64,000 nucleotides of DNA. Origin: JBGANR01 sp044222225. Its GTDB lineage: Bacteria; Actinomycetota; Actinomycetes; Mycobacteriales; Mycobacteriaceae. The number at the start of each line of letters is the position of its first letter. The stretch's first letter is position 1. The translations under genes and the position numbers were made by a program. The notes under the pieces are model-generated. The model saw only the letters and a list, made by a program, of their open reading frames with translations, did no database searches and had not been told where the DNA came from. Where the stretch lies: NCBI GenBank assembly GCA_044222225.1, contig JBGANR010000002.1, positions 1-64,000 on the forward strand. Reading direction: 5' to 3'. This document shows positions 17,221 to 25,743 of the stretch, one piece after another.

Positions 17221-17720
17221 CGGTCTCGGTGCTGTCCGTCCTGCTCATCGTCATCGTCGCCGCGGCGGTGCTGCTCGCGGTGGCCTGGGCGTATTCGACG
17301 GCCAACCGGCTCGACAGGCTGCACGTGCGTGTCGACCACGCCTGGCTGGGGCTCGACGCCGCGCTCGCGCGCCGCGCCGTCGTCGCGCGGTCGATCGCCG
17401 CGTCCGGTGCCGGCGGCCCGCCGCTGGTAGTCGCCGCCGACCGCGCCGAGACGGCGAGCCGTGACGATCGTGAGCGGGTGGAGAACGAGCTGTCCCTCGC
17501 GCTGGCGGAGGTCGACCGCACGGCGCTGAGCGCCGCTCTGGTCGCCGAGCTCGCCGACGCGGAGGCCCGCGTCAGCATCGCCCGGCGCTTCTTCAACGAC
17601 GGTGTGCGCGACACCCTCGCGCTGCGCGGCCGGCGGCCGGTCCGCTGGCTGCATCTGGGCGGCACGGCGCCGCTGCCGCGGTACTTCGAGATCGCCGAGC
17701 GCGGAGCCCTGCCGGCGTAG
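17217..17720 (+). CDS. single-helix membrane-anchored protein, LemA-like, unknown function
   Basis: Protein of 167 residues with one N-terminal membrane helix (about 4-27), followed by an alpha-helical cytoplasmic part rich in Ala, Arg and Glu that resembles LemA-type proteins (TANRLDRLHVRVDHAWLGLDAALARRA). The ATG overlaps the pimA stop. From memory, the mycobacterial gene here (Rv2609c) joins a similar N-terminus to a Nudix domain. No Nudix box is visible here, so this may be the N-terminal half alone. Function unknown. Confidence 0.72.
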   Translation: MTVSVLSVLLIVIVAAAVLLAVAWAYSTANRLDRLHVRVDHAWLGLDAALARRAVVARSIAASGAGGPPLVVAADRAETASRDDRERVENELSLALAEVDRTALSAALVAELADAEARVSIARRFFNDGVRDTLALRGRRPVRWLHLGGTAPLPRYFEIAERGALPA

Positions 17721-17846
17721 CGGCCCGATACGCCGGAGCTGCGATGACCTCCGTATCCCGGCCGCACCGGGCCGTCCACCCGGGCCTAGACTCGGCTGGT
17801 GAGCGCTCCCGTCGGCGTCCGGCGCCGCGGAAGTGCCGCGTCGTCG

Positions 17847-17873
17847 GGCGCAGCGGTCGCCGATCGCTGCGCC
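17847..17873 (+). terminator. 9-bp hairpin before pdxS
   Basis: GGCGCAGCG (17847-17855) pairs perfectly with CGCTGCGCC (17865-17873) across nine bases. It lies 46 bases before the pdxS start and downstream of a TAGACT -10 candidate (near 17788). It may end PIM-operon transcription, or be a leader structure of pdxS. No T-run is present. Confidence 0.4.
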
Positions 17874-17919
17874 GAACAAGAAGCACCACGGCTAGAGCAT
17901 CCACTTGAAGGAGAACGCA

Positions 17920-18837
17920 GTGAGCACCCCGATCGCGTCCGGTGACGGCGCGGCCCCCAGTATCGGCACCGGCCGCGTCAAGCGCGGCATGGCTGAGATG
18001 CTCAAGGGCGGCGTCATCATGGACGTCGTCACCCCCGAGCAGGCGAAGATCGCCGAGGACGCCGGCGCCGTGGCGGTCATGGCGCTGGAGCGGGTGCCCG
18101 CCGACATCCGCGCCCAGGGCGGCGTCTCGCGGATGAGTGATCCCGACATGATCGACGGGATCATCAGCGCGGTCAGCATCCCGGTCATGGCGAAGGCCCG
18201 CATCGGCCACTTCGTCGAGGCGCAGGTACTGCAGGCGCTCGGTGTCGACTACATCGACGAGTCCGAGGTCCTCACCCCGGCCGACTACGCCAATCACATC
18301 GACAAATTCGCCTTCACAGTGCCGTTCGTCTGCGGCGCCACGAATCTCGGCGAGGCGCTGCGGCGCATCACCGAGGGTGCGGCGATGATCCGCAGCAAGG
18401 GCGAGGCCGGTACCGGCGACGTCTCGAACGCCACGACCCACATGCGGCAGATCCGCGGCCAGATCGCGCGGCTGACGTCGTTGTCGAAGGACGAGCTGTA
18501 CGTCGCGGCCAAGGAGCTGCAGGCGCCCTACGAGCTCGTCGTCGAGGTCGCCGCCAAGGGCAAGCTGCCCGTCGTCCTGTTCACCGCGGGCGGCATCGCC
18601 ACTCCGGCGGACGCCGCGATGATGATGCAGCTCGGCGCCGAGGGCGTCTTCGTCGGCTCCGGCATCTTCAAGTCCGGCAACCCCGAGCAGCGCGCCGCGG
18701 CGATCGTGCAGGCCACCACCTTCCACGACGACCCGGACGTCATCGCCAAGGTCTCGCGTGGCCTCGGCGAGGCGATGGTCGGCATCAACGTCGACGATCT
18801 GCCGGTCGGCCACCGGCTGGCCGAGCGCGGCTGGTAA
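17920..18837 (+). CDS. pdxS: pyridoxal 5'-phosphate synthase lyase subunit
   Basis: PdxS of 305 residues, a TIM-barrel that builds PLP from ribose 5-phosphate, glyceraldehyde 3-phosphate and ammonia supplied by PdxT. The core [18 protein letters not shown], the first Schiff-base lysine in [11 protein letters not shown] and the second in [11 protein letters not shown] are present, as are the phosphate loops GGIATPAD and FVGSGIF. GTG 17920 follows a strong AAGGAG at six bases. pdxT lies 2.5 kb downstream, with an RDD protein, a phosphatase and tesB between. Confidence 0.97.
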   Translation: MSTPIASGDGAAPSIGTGRVKRGMAEMLKGGVIMDVVTPEQAKIAEDAGAVAVMALERVPADIRAQGGVSRMSDPDMIDGIISAVSIPVMAKARIGHFVEAQVLQALGVDYIDESEVLTPADYANHIDKFAFTVPFVCGATNLGEALRRITEGAAMIRSKGEAGTGDVSNATTHMRQIRGQIARLTSLSKDELYVAAKELQAPYELVVEVAAKGKLPVVLFTAGGIATPADAAMMMQLGAEGVFVGSGIFKSGNPEQRAAAIVQATTFHDDPDVIAKVSRGLGEAMVGINVDDLPVGHRLAERGW

Positions 18838-19022
18838 GGCGTCATGCCCCCGCGGAGTGGGAGGCGGCAGCGGCCTCCTGCCCCGCGCGCCTGCCGGCCA
18901 CCGAGGTGCCGTTCTGAACGGGAACGGTTGCGCGTTGCGCGAAGCCGTGATGAGCGGCGAAGTAGACTTCCGGCGGTGAAGCGCTATCGCATCCCCGCCG
19001 GGACCGTGACGGAGCGGCGGAC

Positions 19023-19589
19023 GTGACGACGCTGCCGCGAAACCTCGGTTGCGGGCGCTGCGGGGCGCGGCTCGTCCCCGGCCTCGCGACCTGTCAGGCG
19101 TGCGGCACGAAGACCGGGCTCGGTGACTTCCAGCCGGCCACGACCGTGCACTACGTCCGGCCGCGGCCCCCCGCCGCCGGACGGCGCGTCGCCGCCACCC
19201 TGCTCGATGCTGCGGCCTGGCTGCTGCCGGCGGCCGTGCTCGCCGTGGTCGCCACCTTCGTCTCGGTTCCCGCGCCGGTGATCATCGGCGTCTTCGCGGC
19301 GGCCGCGATCGTGACGGTCATCGCGATGGGGTTGACGGGGATCTCCGTGGGGCGCGGCATCACGGGGCTGAGCGTGCGGCGGCCCGACGGCTCCGTGCCC
19401 GGCGTCCTGCGGGCGGCCGTGCGGAGCGTCTGCTTCATCGTGTTGTTCGCCCTCGCCGGCGCGGCGCTCTGGACGATCCCCCTCGACCGTCGGCGCCGCG
19501 GCCTGCACGATCGCCTCGCCGGGACCGAGGTGATGACGGAATCACCCGCCGCGTACCGACTCGTCGCCGCTTCCACGTCTGTCGCCTAG
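19023..19589 (+). CDS. zinc-ribbon and RDD-domain membrane protein
   Basis: Protein of 188 residues. An N-terminal zinc ribbon with two CxxC-type pairs (CGRC near 11-14, CQAC near 25-28) is followed by an RDD domain with about three helices (about 58-80, 85-107, 138-158). The domain's characteristic Arg/Asp residues are in GRRVAATLLDAAAW and DRRRRGLHDRLAG. GTG start with ACGGAG upstream. RDD proteins are often exchangers or membrane partners of signalling genes. The next gene is a PP2C phosphatase, suggesting a regulatory link (inference). Confidence 0.82.
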   Translation: MTTLPRNLGCGRCGARLVPGLATCQACGTKTGLGDFQPATTVHYVRPRPPAAGRRVAATLLDAAAWLLPAAVLAVVATFVSVPAPVIIGVFAAAAIVTVIAMGLTGISVGRGITGLSVRRPDGSVPGVLRAAVRSVCFIVLFALAGAALWTIPLDRRRRGLHDRLAGTEVMTESPAAYRLVAASTSVA

Positions 19590-19619
19590 CCTCCGGGTAG
19601 GGTGTCTTCACACCGATTC

Positions 19620-19657
19620 GTGGCGTGAGCCACGTTCACGGAAGTGGCGCTCGCCAC
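19620..19657 (+). promoter_or_regulatory. twin 14-bp palindromes before the PP2C gene
   Basis: GTGGCGTGAGCCAC (19620-19633) and GTGGCGCTCGCCAC (19644-19657) share the pattern GTGGCNNNNGCCAC with centres 24 bases apart. They sit 38-75 bases before the phosphatase start. The same symmetry twice suggests a dimeric repressor or activator binding two sites. No matching regulator is encoded nearby. Confidence 0.55.
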
Positions 19658-19694
19658 CTGACGGATGAGGTAGCCGAATGCGGGTGATCTTCGC

Positions 19695-20492
19695 ATGAGC
19701 ACCGGAGGCGGTAGCGCGACCGTACGAGACGCGTCTCTGTCGGGCACCGACGACGTCGGGTGTTTCCGGTTGCGCTGGGCGGCGACGAGCGATGTCGGCC
19801 ATGTCCGCGAGGCCAACGAGGACGGCGCGCTCGTCGGTGCGCGGCGATTCTTCGTCGCCGACGGCATGGGCGGTCACGAAGGCGGCGAGATCGCGAGTTT
19901 CGCAGCGCTCGACGCGCTCGCCGAATGCGCCGTCGACACCATCGAGACCGCGCGCGCGAGCATCGTCACGCAGCTCGGCAGCGCGAAGTTCGTCATCGAC
20001 GGCATCGAGGCGCCCGGCGGGCGGGCCGCGGGCACGACGATCACCGGGCTCGTCGCGGTCGCCGGGGACGAGCCGCTGTGGCTGGTCGTCAACATCGGCG
20101 ACAGCCGGACGTACCGGCTCGGCGCCGCCGGGTTGACCCAGTTGACGGTCGACCACTCGACCGTCCAGGAGCTCGTCGACGCGGGTTTCCTCACCAAGGA
20201 GCAGGCGCGCACCGATCCGCGGCGCAACGTCATCACCCGCGCGCTCGGTGCGGGCATGGAGCCGGAGGCCGACTTCCGCGGTCTGCCGATCGTCGCGGGC
20301 GACCGGCTGCTGGTGTGCTCCGACGGGTTGACCGGCGAGGTCGACGACGAGGCGGTCGGCAGGATCCTCGCGTCGGACAGGGGCCCCGCCGCCGCCGCGG
20401 CGGCGCTGCTGGAGGCGGCGCTCGCCGGCGGTGGTCGAGACAACGTCACCCTCGTCGTCATCGACGTCGAGCGCGGCGACGACGCCGACTGA
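19695..20492 (+). CDS. PP2C-family serine/threonine protein phosphatase
   Basis: Soluble phosphatase of 265 residues with the full set of PP2C motifs: VREANEDGALV, VADGMGGHEGGE (metal-binding Asp and Gly), NIGDSRTYRL, LLVCSDGLTGEV and GGGRDNVTLV. No membrane helix or extra domain is seen, unlike PstP. It probably reverses Ser/Thr kinase signalling. It lies after an RDD protein gene and before tesB and is probably transcribed from its own promoter near the twin palindromes. An ATG-start start codon at 19695 is used although no strong ribosome site is visible. Confidence 0.93.
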   Translation: MSTGGGSATVRDASLSGTDDVGCFRLRWAATSDVGHVREANEDGALVGARRFFVADGMGGHEGGEIASFAALDALAECAVDTIETARASIVTQLGSAKFVIDGIEAPGGRAAGTTITGLVAVAGDEPLWLVVNIGDSRTYRLGAAGLTQLTVDHSTVQELVDAGFLTKEQARTDPRRNVITRALGAGMEPEADFRGLPIVAGDRLLVCSDGLTGEVDDEAVGRILASDRGPAAAAAALLEAALAGGGRDNVTLVVIDVERGDDAD

Positions 20493-20563
20493 CCTTCGCG
20501 GCGAGCGGGCGCCGTCCGCCCCGCCGTCGTGCGCCGGGCGGACGGGCGGCAGAATCTCACGAC

Positions 20564-21397
20564 ATGGCGACGATCGAAGAGATTCTTCGGCTCGAGCGCA
20601 TCGACCGCGACATCTTCCGCGGCGCTGCGCTCAAGAGCGTTCTCACCCGCACCTTCGGCGGACAGGTGGCCTGTCAGTCGCTGTTGTCAGCGGTGCGGAC
20701 CGTCGTCGACGACTACGACGTCCACTCGCTGCACGGCTACTTCATCCGGCCGGGTGATCCCGACGCGCCGACCGTCTACACCGTCGAGCGGATCCGAGAC
20801 GGTCGGTCGTTCTGCACCCGCCGTGTGACGGCGATCCAGAACGGCGAGGCGATCTTCTCGATGGAGGCCTCGTTCCAGGTGCCGGGCCAGAGCGGCATCG
20901 AGCACCAGGATCCGATGCCGCCGGCGCCGGACCCCGAGGATCTGCCCGATCCGCTCGACGACGAGAACAACGAGTCGCTCGCGACCCTCGAATGGCGCAA
21001 TTTCCATCTCCGGCGGGTGCCGCAGGACCAGATGCAGGCGCGGACGACGGTCTCGAGCCAGCAGGTGTGGTTCCGGTATCGCACCGCGCTGCCCGACGAC
21101 CAGTTCGTGCATATCGCGACGCTGGCCTACATGAGCGACATGACGCTGCTCGGCACGTCGCGCGTCGCCCACCCCGATGCGGACCCGCAGTTCGCCTCAC
21201 TCGACCACGCGATGTGGTTCCTGCGTCCGTTCCGGGCCGACGAGTGGCTGCTGTACGACCAGGGCTCGCCGTCCGCGGGCGGCGGCCGGGCGCTGACCCA
21301 CGGCCGGATCTTCAACCAGGCCGGCGACATGGTCGCGGCCGTCGTGCAGGAGGGCCTGGCCCGCACCGGGTCCGCACCCGCGAAGAGCGCCGGGTGA
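20564..21397 (+). CDS. tesB: acyl-CoA thioesterase II
   Basis: TesB of 277 residues, a double hot-dog enzyme that hydrolyses acyl-CoA to free acid and CoA. The first hot-dog includes [14 protein letters not shown] and [12 protein letters not shown] (about 28-66). The second includes [34 protein letters not shown] and the catalytic-loop QEGLAR (about 185-270). The active-site Asp is in SDMTLL. The stop overlaps pdxT (GTGA), as in mycobacteria (from memory Rv2605c/Rv2604c). Confidence 0.95.
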   Translation: MATIEEILRLERIDRDIFRGAALKSVLTRTFGGQVACQSLLSAVRTVVDDYDVHSLHGYFIRPGDPDAPTVYTVERIRDGRSFCTRRVTAIQNGEAIFSMEASFQVPGQSGIEHQDPMPPAPDPEDLPDPLDDENNESLATLEWRNFHLRRVPQDQMQARTTVSSQQVWFRYRTALPDDQFVHIATLAYMSDMTLLGTSRVAHPDADPQFASLDHAMWFLRPFRADEWLLYDQGSPSAGGGRALTHGRIFNQAGDMVAAVVQEGLARTGSAPAKSAG

Positions 21398-22017
21398 CGC
21401 GGGTCTCGCGTCCGGTCATCGGCGTCTTGGCGCTGCAGGGCGACGTCCGGGAGCATCTCGCCGCGCTGCGGGCCGCCGGAGCCGAGGCCGTCGCGGTCCG
21501 CCGGGAGGCGGAACTGGCCGCCGTCGACGGGCTGGTCATCCCGGGTGGCGAATCGACGACGATGAGCAAGCTGCTCGGCATCTTCGGGCTCGACGCGCCG
21601 CTGCGGCGCCGGCTCGCCGACGGCATGCCCGCGTACGGCTCGTGCGCCGGGATGATCCTGCTGGCCTCGAAGATCGAAGACACCCGGCCCGACGCCCGCC
21701 ACCTCGACGCGCTCGACGTCACGGTGCGGCGCAACGCCTTCGGCAGGCAGGTCGACTCCTTCGAGACCGACCTCGACGTCGTCGGCGTCGACGGCCCCGT
21801 ACGTGCGGTGTTCATCCGTGCGCCGTGGGTGGAGAGCTGCGGCCCGGACGTCGAGGTGCTCGCGCGTGTGCCGTCCGGCCCCGCCGCAGGGCGGATCGTC
21901 GCGGTGCGTCAGGGCGACGTGCTCGCGACGTCCTTCCACCCCGAGGTGACCGGCGACGCGCGGATCCACGGGCTGTTCGTTGACATCGTGCGCGGGGCGG
22001 CCGACGGCGGCGAGTAA
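21394..22017 (+). CDS. pdxT: pyridoxal 5'-phosphate synthase glutaminase subunit
   Basis: Class I glutamine amidotransferase of 207 residues that supplies ammonia to Pdx[14 protein letters not shown] (about 8-20), [11 protein letters not shown], the nucleophile Cys in [11 protein letters not shown] (about 82) and the His-Glu pair in FHPEVTGD (about 184-186) are all present. GTG start overlapping the tesB stop. It is separated from pdxS by three genes. Confidence 0.96.
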   Translation: MTRVSRPVIGVLALQGDVREHLAALRAAGAEAVAVRREAELAAVDGLVIPGGESTTMSKLLGIFGLDAPLRRRLADGMPAYGSCAGMILLASKIEDTRPDARHLDALDVTVRRNAFGRQVDSFETDLDVVGVDGPVRAVFIRAPWVESCGPDVEVLARVPSGPAAGRIVAVRQGDVLATSFHPEVTGDARIHGLFVDIVRGAADGGE

Positions 22018-22041
22018 CATCAGGCCCCGACATTTCTCGCT

Positions 22042-22063
22042 GATCTCGGTGTGCGCCGAGATC
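22042..22063 (+). other. 8-bp hairpin in the yebC leader
   Basis: GATCTCGG (22042-22049) pairs with CCGAGATC (22056-22063) over a six-base loop, 25 bases before the yebC start and after a TAACAT -10 candidate. It could end read-through from pdxT or fold the yebC leader. No T-run follows. Confidence 0.4.
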
Positions 22064-22088
22064 GCGGACCGAAAGGGATCACCGGAGC

Positions 22089-22844
22089 ATGAGCGGCCAC
22101 TCCAAATGGGCTACCACGAAGCACAAGAAGGCCGTCATCGACGCCAAGCGCGGCAAGATGTTCGCCAAGCTGATCAAGAACATCGAGGTCGCCGCTCGCA
22201 CCGGCGGCGGTGATCCGTCCGGCAACCCGACGCTCTACGACGCCATCCAGAAGGCGAAGAAGAGCTCGGTCCCCAACGACAACATCGAGCGCGCCCGCAA
22301 GCGCGGCGGCGGCGAAGAGGGCGGCGGCGCCGACTGGCAGACGATCATGTACGAGGGCTACGGCCCGAACGGCGTCGCCGTGCTCATCGAATGTCTCACC
22401 GACAACCGCAACCGCGCCGCGAGCGAGGTGCGTACGGCGATGACCCGCAACGGCGGCAACATGGCCGACCCGGGTTCGGTCTCGTACCTGTTCACCCGTA
22501 AGGGCGTCGTCACCCTCGAGAAGGCCGGGCAGACCGAGGACGACGTCCTCATGGCCGTTCTCGACGCCGGCGCCGAGGAGGTGACCGATCTCGGCGACTC
22601 TTTCGAGGTGGTCTCCGAGCCGACCGATCTCGTGGCCGTCCGCAGCGCGCTGCAGGAGGCGGGCATCGACTACGACGCCGCCGAGGCGAGCTTCCGGGCG
22701 TCGGTCGAGGTGGCCGTCGACGCCGACGGCGCGCGCAGGGTGTTCAAGCTCATCGACGCGCTCGAAGACTGCGACGACGTCCAGAACGTGTACTCGAACG
22801 TCGACATCTCCGACGACGTGCTGGCCGAACTCGACGCCGACTAG
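22089..22844 (+). CDS. yebC: YebC/PmpR-family DNA-binding or translation-associated protein
   Basis: Protein of 251 residues with the family hallmark start [23 protein letters not shown] and three-domain layout; domain 2 begins near [19 protein letters not shown]. Members were annotated as transcription regulators; some help ribosomes through proline stretches. It lies directly before ruvCAB, the usual actinobacterial order. The ATG is preceded by a leader with an 8-bp hairpin. Confidence 0.96.
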   Translation: MSGHSKWATTKHKKAVIDAKRGKMFAKLIKNIEVAARTGGGDPSGNPTLYDAIQKAKKSSVPNDNIERARKRGGGEEGGGADWQTIMYEGYGPNGVAVLIECLTDNRNRAASEVRTAMTRNGGNMADPGSVSYLFTRKGVVTLEKAGQTEDDVLMAVLDAGAEEVTDLGDSFEVVSEPTDLVAVRSALQEAGIDYDAAEASFRASVEVAVDADGARRVFKLIDALEDCDDVQNVYSNVDISDDVLAELDAD

Positions 22845-22853
22845 ACCCGCGGG

Positions 22854-22859
22854 TATCGT
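22854..22859 (+). promoter_or_regulatory. -10 box (TATCGT) of ruvCAB
   Basis: TATCGT fits TANNNT and lies ten bases before the LexA-like site, so a repressor bound there would sit on the transcription start. Confidence 0.5.
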
Positions 22860-22868
22860 CGTTCATCG

Positions 22869-22884
22869 TCGAACAACTGTTCTG
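22869..22884 (+). promoter_or_regulatory. LexA (SOS) box before ruvC
   Basis: TCGAACAACTGTTCTG matches the mycobacterial/Gram-positive SOS box TCGAAC-N4-GTTCGA at ten of twelve defined positions. It lies 30 bases before the ruvC start, just downstream of the -10 box. ruvCAB is a known SOS operon in M. tuberculosis, so damage-induced control is likely. Confidence 0.75.
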
Positions 22885-22913
22885 ACATCGCGGCGGCGAC
22901 GAGGTGGATTTCG

Positions 22914-23480
22914 ATGCGTGTCATGGGGTGTGACCCCGGGTTGACCCGATGCGGCATGGCGCTCGTCGAGACGGGTGCCGGCCGATCGGTCACGGCGCTC
23001 GACGTCGATGTGGTGCGGACCCCCCGGGACATGGATCTCGCCGAGCGGCTGCTGACCATCCACCGGGCGGCCGAGCACTGGCTCGACACGCACCGGCCGG
23101 ACGTCCTGGCGGTCGAGCGCGTGTTCGCCCAGCATCAGGTGTCGACGGCGATGGGTACGGCCCAGGCGGGCGGTGTCGTCGCGCTGGCGGCGGCGATCCG
23201 GGGGATCCCGGTGCACTTCCACACGCCGTCCGAGGTGAAGGCGGCCGTCACCGGCAACGGGCGGGCTGACAAGGCGCAGGTCACCGCGATGATCACGCGG
23301 ATCCTCGGGATGCAGCAGGCGCCGAAGCCCGCCGATGCCGCCGACGCGCTGGCGCTCGCCGTCTGCCACAGCTGGCGGGCGCCGATGCTGGGGCGGATGG
23401 CCGCCGCCGAGGATGCCGTCCGCAAGGCCAAACAGGTATACGAGCAGCGGCTCGCCGCCGCGCGAAGGGGGAACCGATGA
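22914..23480 (+). CDS. ruvC: Holliday junction endonuclease RuvC
   Basis: Resolvase of 188 residues. The RNase H-fold acidic residues are visible: Asp in [11 protein letters not shown] (about 6), Glu in LAVERVFAQ, and the C-terminal [12 protein letters not shown]sp pair (about 140-143). It cuts four-way DNA junctions with RuvAB. ATG 22914 was chosen as the first start of the conserved MRVMGCDPG block. A LexA box precedes it, and its stop overlaps ruvA. Confidence 0.97.
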   Translation: MRVMGCDPGLTRCGMALVETGAGRSVTALDVDVVRTPRDMDLAERLLTIHRAAEHWLDTHRPDVLAVERVFAQHQVSTAMGTAQAGGVVALAAAIRGIPVHFHTPSEVKAAVTGNGRADKAQVTAMITRILGMQQAPKPADAADALALAVCHSWRAPMLGRMAAAEDAVRKAKQVYEQRLAAARRGNR

Positions 23481-24076
23481 TCGCCTCGCTGCGGGGGCCC
23501 GTCGTCGACGTGGCGCTCGATCACCTCGTGATCGAATGCGGCGGCGTCGGCTACAAGGTGCTCGTGACGCCGGCGACGGCCGGCTGCGCCCGCCGCGGCG
23601 ACGAGCTGACGATCCTCACCATGATGATCGTCCGTGAGGACTCGATGACCCTCTACGGCTTCGGTTCCGGCGAGGCGCGCGACCTGTTCGTACTGCTGCA
23701 GACGGTCACCGGGGTCGGCCCCCGGCTCGCGCTCGCGGCGCTCGCGGTGCTCGAACCGGCCGAGCTCACCGCGGCGCTCGCCGGCGAGGACGTCAAGGCG
23801 CTCATGCGGATCCCCGGCGTCGGCAAGCGCGTCGCCGACCGGCTGGTCGTCGAGCTGCGGGACAAGGTCGGCGCCATCGCGCCGGTGGCGACCGCGGCCG
23901 CGTCGCCGACGCCGGTGTTCGGCGCCGGCGCCCAGGTCGTCGAGGCGCTCGTCGGGCTGGGCTTCCCGGAGGCGTCGGCGGAGAAGGCCGTCGCCGCGCA
24001 ACTCGCGGTCGACGGGTCGCTCACCTCGTCCGCGCTGCTGCGAGCCTCGCTCGCGAGCCTGGGCAGGACGCGATGA
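23477..24076 (+). CDS. ruvA: Holliday junction branch migration protein RuvA
   Basis: Junction-binding subunit of 199 residues: an OB-fold N-terminus ([12 protein letters not shown], about 1-60), tandem helix-hairpin-helix motifs ([11 protein letters not shown] and [15 protein letters not shown], about 75-130) and a C-terminal RuvB-binding three-helix domain ([19 protein letters not shown]). The ATG overlaps the ruvC stop (ATGA), and its own stop overlaps ruvB. Confidence 0.97.
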   Translation: MIASLRGPVVDVALDHLVIECGGVGYKVLVTPATAGCARRGDELTILTMMIVREDSMTLYGFGSGEARDLFVLLQTVTGVGPRLALAALAVLEPAELTAALAGEDVKALMRIPGVGKRVADRLVVELRDKVGAIAPVATAAASPTPVFGAGAQVVEALVGLGFPEASAEKAVAAQLAVDGSLTSSALLRASLASLGRTR

Positions 24077-25173
24077 TCGAGGATGAGACGGACGCGGGAC
24101 GCGACGTCGGCCCCGGCCTCGCGGCGGGGGAGTCGGACGTCGACGCGGGGCTGCGGCCGCGTTCGCTCGGCGAGTTCATCGGCCAGCCGAAGGTGCGTGA
24201 GCAGCTCGAGCTGGTGCTGCGCGGTGCCCGGCAGCGCGGCTCGACGCCGGATCACATCCTGCTCTCGGGGCCGCCCGGGCTCGGCAAGACGTCGCTGGCG
24301 ATGATCGTCGCCGCCGAACTGGGTGCCGCGATCCGTGTGACGTCGGGACCGGCGCTGGAGCGGGCGGGCGATCTGGCCGCGATGCTGTCCAACCTCGTCG
24401 AGGGTGACGTGTTGTTCATCGACGAGATCCACCGCATCGCCCGGCCCGCCGAGGAGATGCTCTATCTCGCGATGGAGGACTTCCGGGTCGACGTCGTCGT
24501 CGGCAAGGGGCCGGGCGCGACGTCCATCCCGCTCGACATCGCGCCGTTCACGCTGGTCGGGGCGACGACGCGGTCCGGCGCGCTCACCGGCCCGCTGCGC
24601 GACCGCTTCGGTTTCACCGCGCACATGGAGTTCTACGAGCCCGCCGAGCTCGACGAGGTGCTGCGCCGCTCGGCGCGGCTGCTCGGCATCGTCGCGGCGC
24701 CGGACGCGACCGCGGAGATCGCCCGGCGCTCCCGCGGCACGCCGCGGATCGCGAACCGGCTGCTGCGCCGAGTGCGCGACTACGCCGAGGTGCGGGCCGA
24801 CGGCCGCGTCAGCAAAGAGATCGCACAGGCGGCGCTGGCCGTCTACGACGTCGATGTCGCGGGCTTCGACCGGCTCGACAAGGCCGTGCTCGCCGCGCTG
24901 CTACGGAGCTTCGGCGGCGGTCCGGTGGGCGTCTCGACGCTCGCGGTGGCGGTGGGGGAGGAGCCCGCGACGGTCGAGGAGGTGTGCGAGCCGTTCCTCG
25001 TCCGGGCCGGGATGATCGCCAGGACGCCGCGCGGCCGCGTCGCGACGGCCGCGGCGTGGCGGCACCTCGGGCTCGTCCCGCCGCCGGACGTCGCGGACGC
25101 CATCGCGGTGCGTTCACGAGACGACGACGCCGGCACGCGACACGCGGCACAGACGCCGCTCTTCGGGAACTGA
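24073..25173 (+). CDS. ruvB: Holliday junction branch migration helicase RuvB
   Basis: AAA+ motor of 366 residues that drives branch migration. [19 protein letters not shown] (about 26-44) begins the ATPase domain. Walker [12 protein letters not shown], Walker B LFIDEIHR, sensor 1 GATTRSG and the arginine finger region GPLRDRFGF are present, followed by the winged-helix C-terminus. The N-terminal extension of about 25 residues is acidic. It is the last gene of the ruvCAB unit. Confidence 0.97.
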   Translation: MIEDETDAGRDVGPGLAAGESDVDAGLRPRSLGEFIGQPKVREQLELVLRGARQRGSTPDHILLSGPPGLGKTSLAMIVAAELGAAIRVTSGPALERAGDLAAMLSNLVEGDVLFIDEIHRIARPAEEMLYLAMEDFRVDVVVGKGPGATSIPLDIAPFTLVGATTRSGALTGPLRDRFGFTAHMEFYEPAELDEVLRRSARLLGIVAAPDATAEIARRSRGTPRIANRLLRRVRDYAEVRADGRVSKEIAQAALAVYDVDVAGFDRLDKAVLAALLRSFGGGPVGVSTLAVAVGEEPATVEEVCEPFLVRAGMIARTPRGRVATAAAWRHLGLVPPPDVADAIAVRSRDDDAGTRHAAQTPLFGN

Positions 25174-25215
25174 ATTCGGACGTTCGGCACCGGGGATGGC
25201 ACACTGGAGCCGATG

Positions 25216-25230
25216 CCCCGCGGTGCGGGG
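25216..25230 (+). terminator. short hairpin between ruvB and yajC
   Basis: CCCCGC-GGT-GCGGGG forms a perfect 6-bp stem with a three-base loop, followed by TCCCTCTT. It may end ruvB transcription. The T-run is poor, so confidence is modest. Confidence 0.4.
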
Positions 25231-25314
25231 TCCCTCTTGGCGTGCCGCCGGTGCGCCGTCACGAGGCGCGCAGGGTTCGGCGCGCCCACTTGCTACGAAG
25301 GGCTGAGCAGTTCC

Positions 25315-25740
25315 ATGGAAATCCTTCTCCTGGTCGTCGTCTTCATGGGCGTCATGATCTTCATGCAGTCGCGGACACGGAAGAAGCAGGCGGCCGCGGC
25401 GCAGCAGCTGCGTGACGCGGCGACCGTCGGCGCGCGCGTTCAGACGACGTCGGGCATCTTCGGCACGATCGTCGAGATCACCGACCGGTTCGTCGACCTG
25501 GAGATCGCGACGGGCATCGTCGTCCGCTGGGACCGCCGGGCGATCGTGACGATCGTCACGGAGGACGCGGGCGACACTTACGTCGGCGTCATCCCCGCCG
25601 ATGAGCTGGACGACGACGATGACGATGACGACGAGTTCGACTTCGAGGACGCCGACGAGACGACGGAGGCCGCGCACGACGGCGACCGTCCCGGCATCGA
25701 TCTCAGCAAGGCCGACGAGCGCCGCCGCGACGAGGCATAG
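25315..25740 (+). CDS. yajC: Sec translocon accessory subunit YajC
   Basis: Protein of 141 residues: one N-terminal membrane helix (about 2-19), the basic RTRKKQAAAAQ stretch, the GARVQTTSGIFGTIVEI motif typical of YajC, and a long acidic C-terminal tail with a run of nine Asp/Glu. It forms a subcomplex with SecD and SecF. ATG 25315 begins the conserved MEILLLVVVF. secD starts four bases after its stop. Confidence 0.94.
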   Translation: MEILLLVVVFMGVMIFMQSRTRKKQAAAAQQLRDAATVGARVQTTSGIFGTIVEITDRFVDLEIATGIVVRWDRRAIVTIVTEDAGDTYVGVIPADELDDDDDDDDEFDFEDADETTEAAHDGDRPGIDLSKADERRRDEA

Positions 25741-25743
25741 GGC

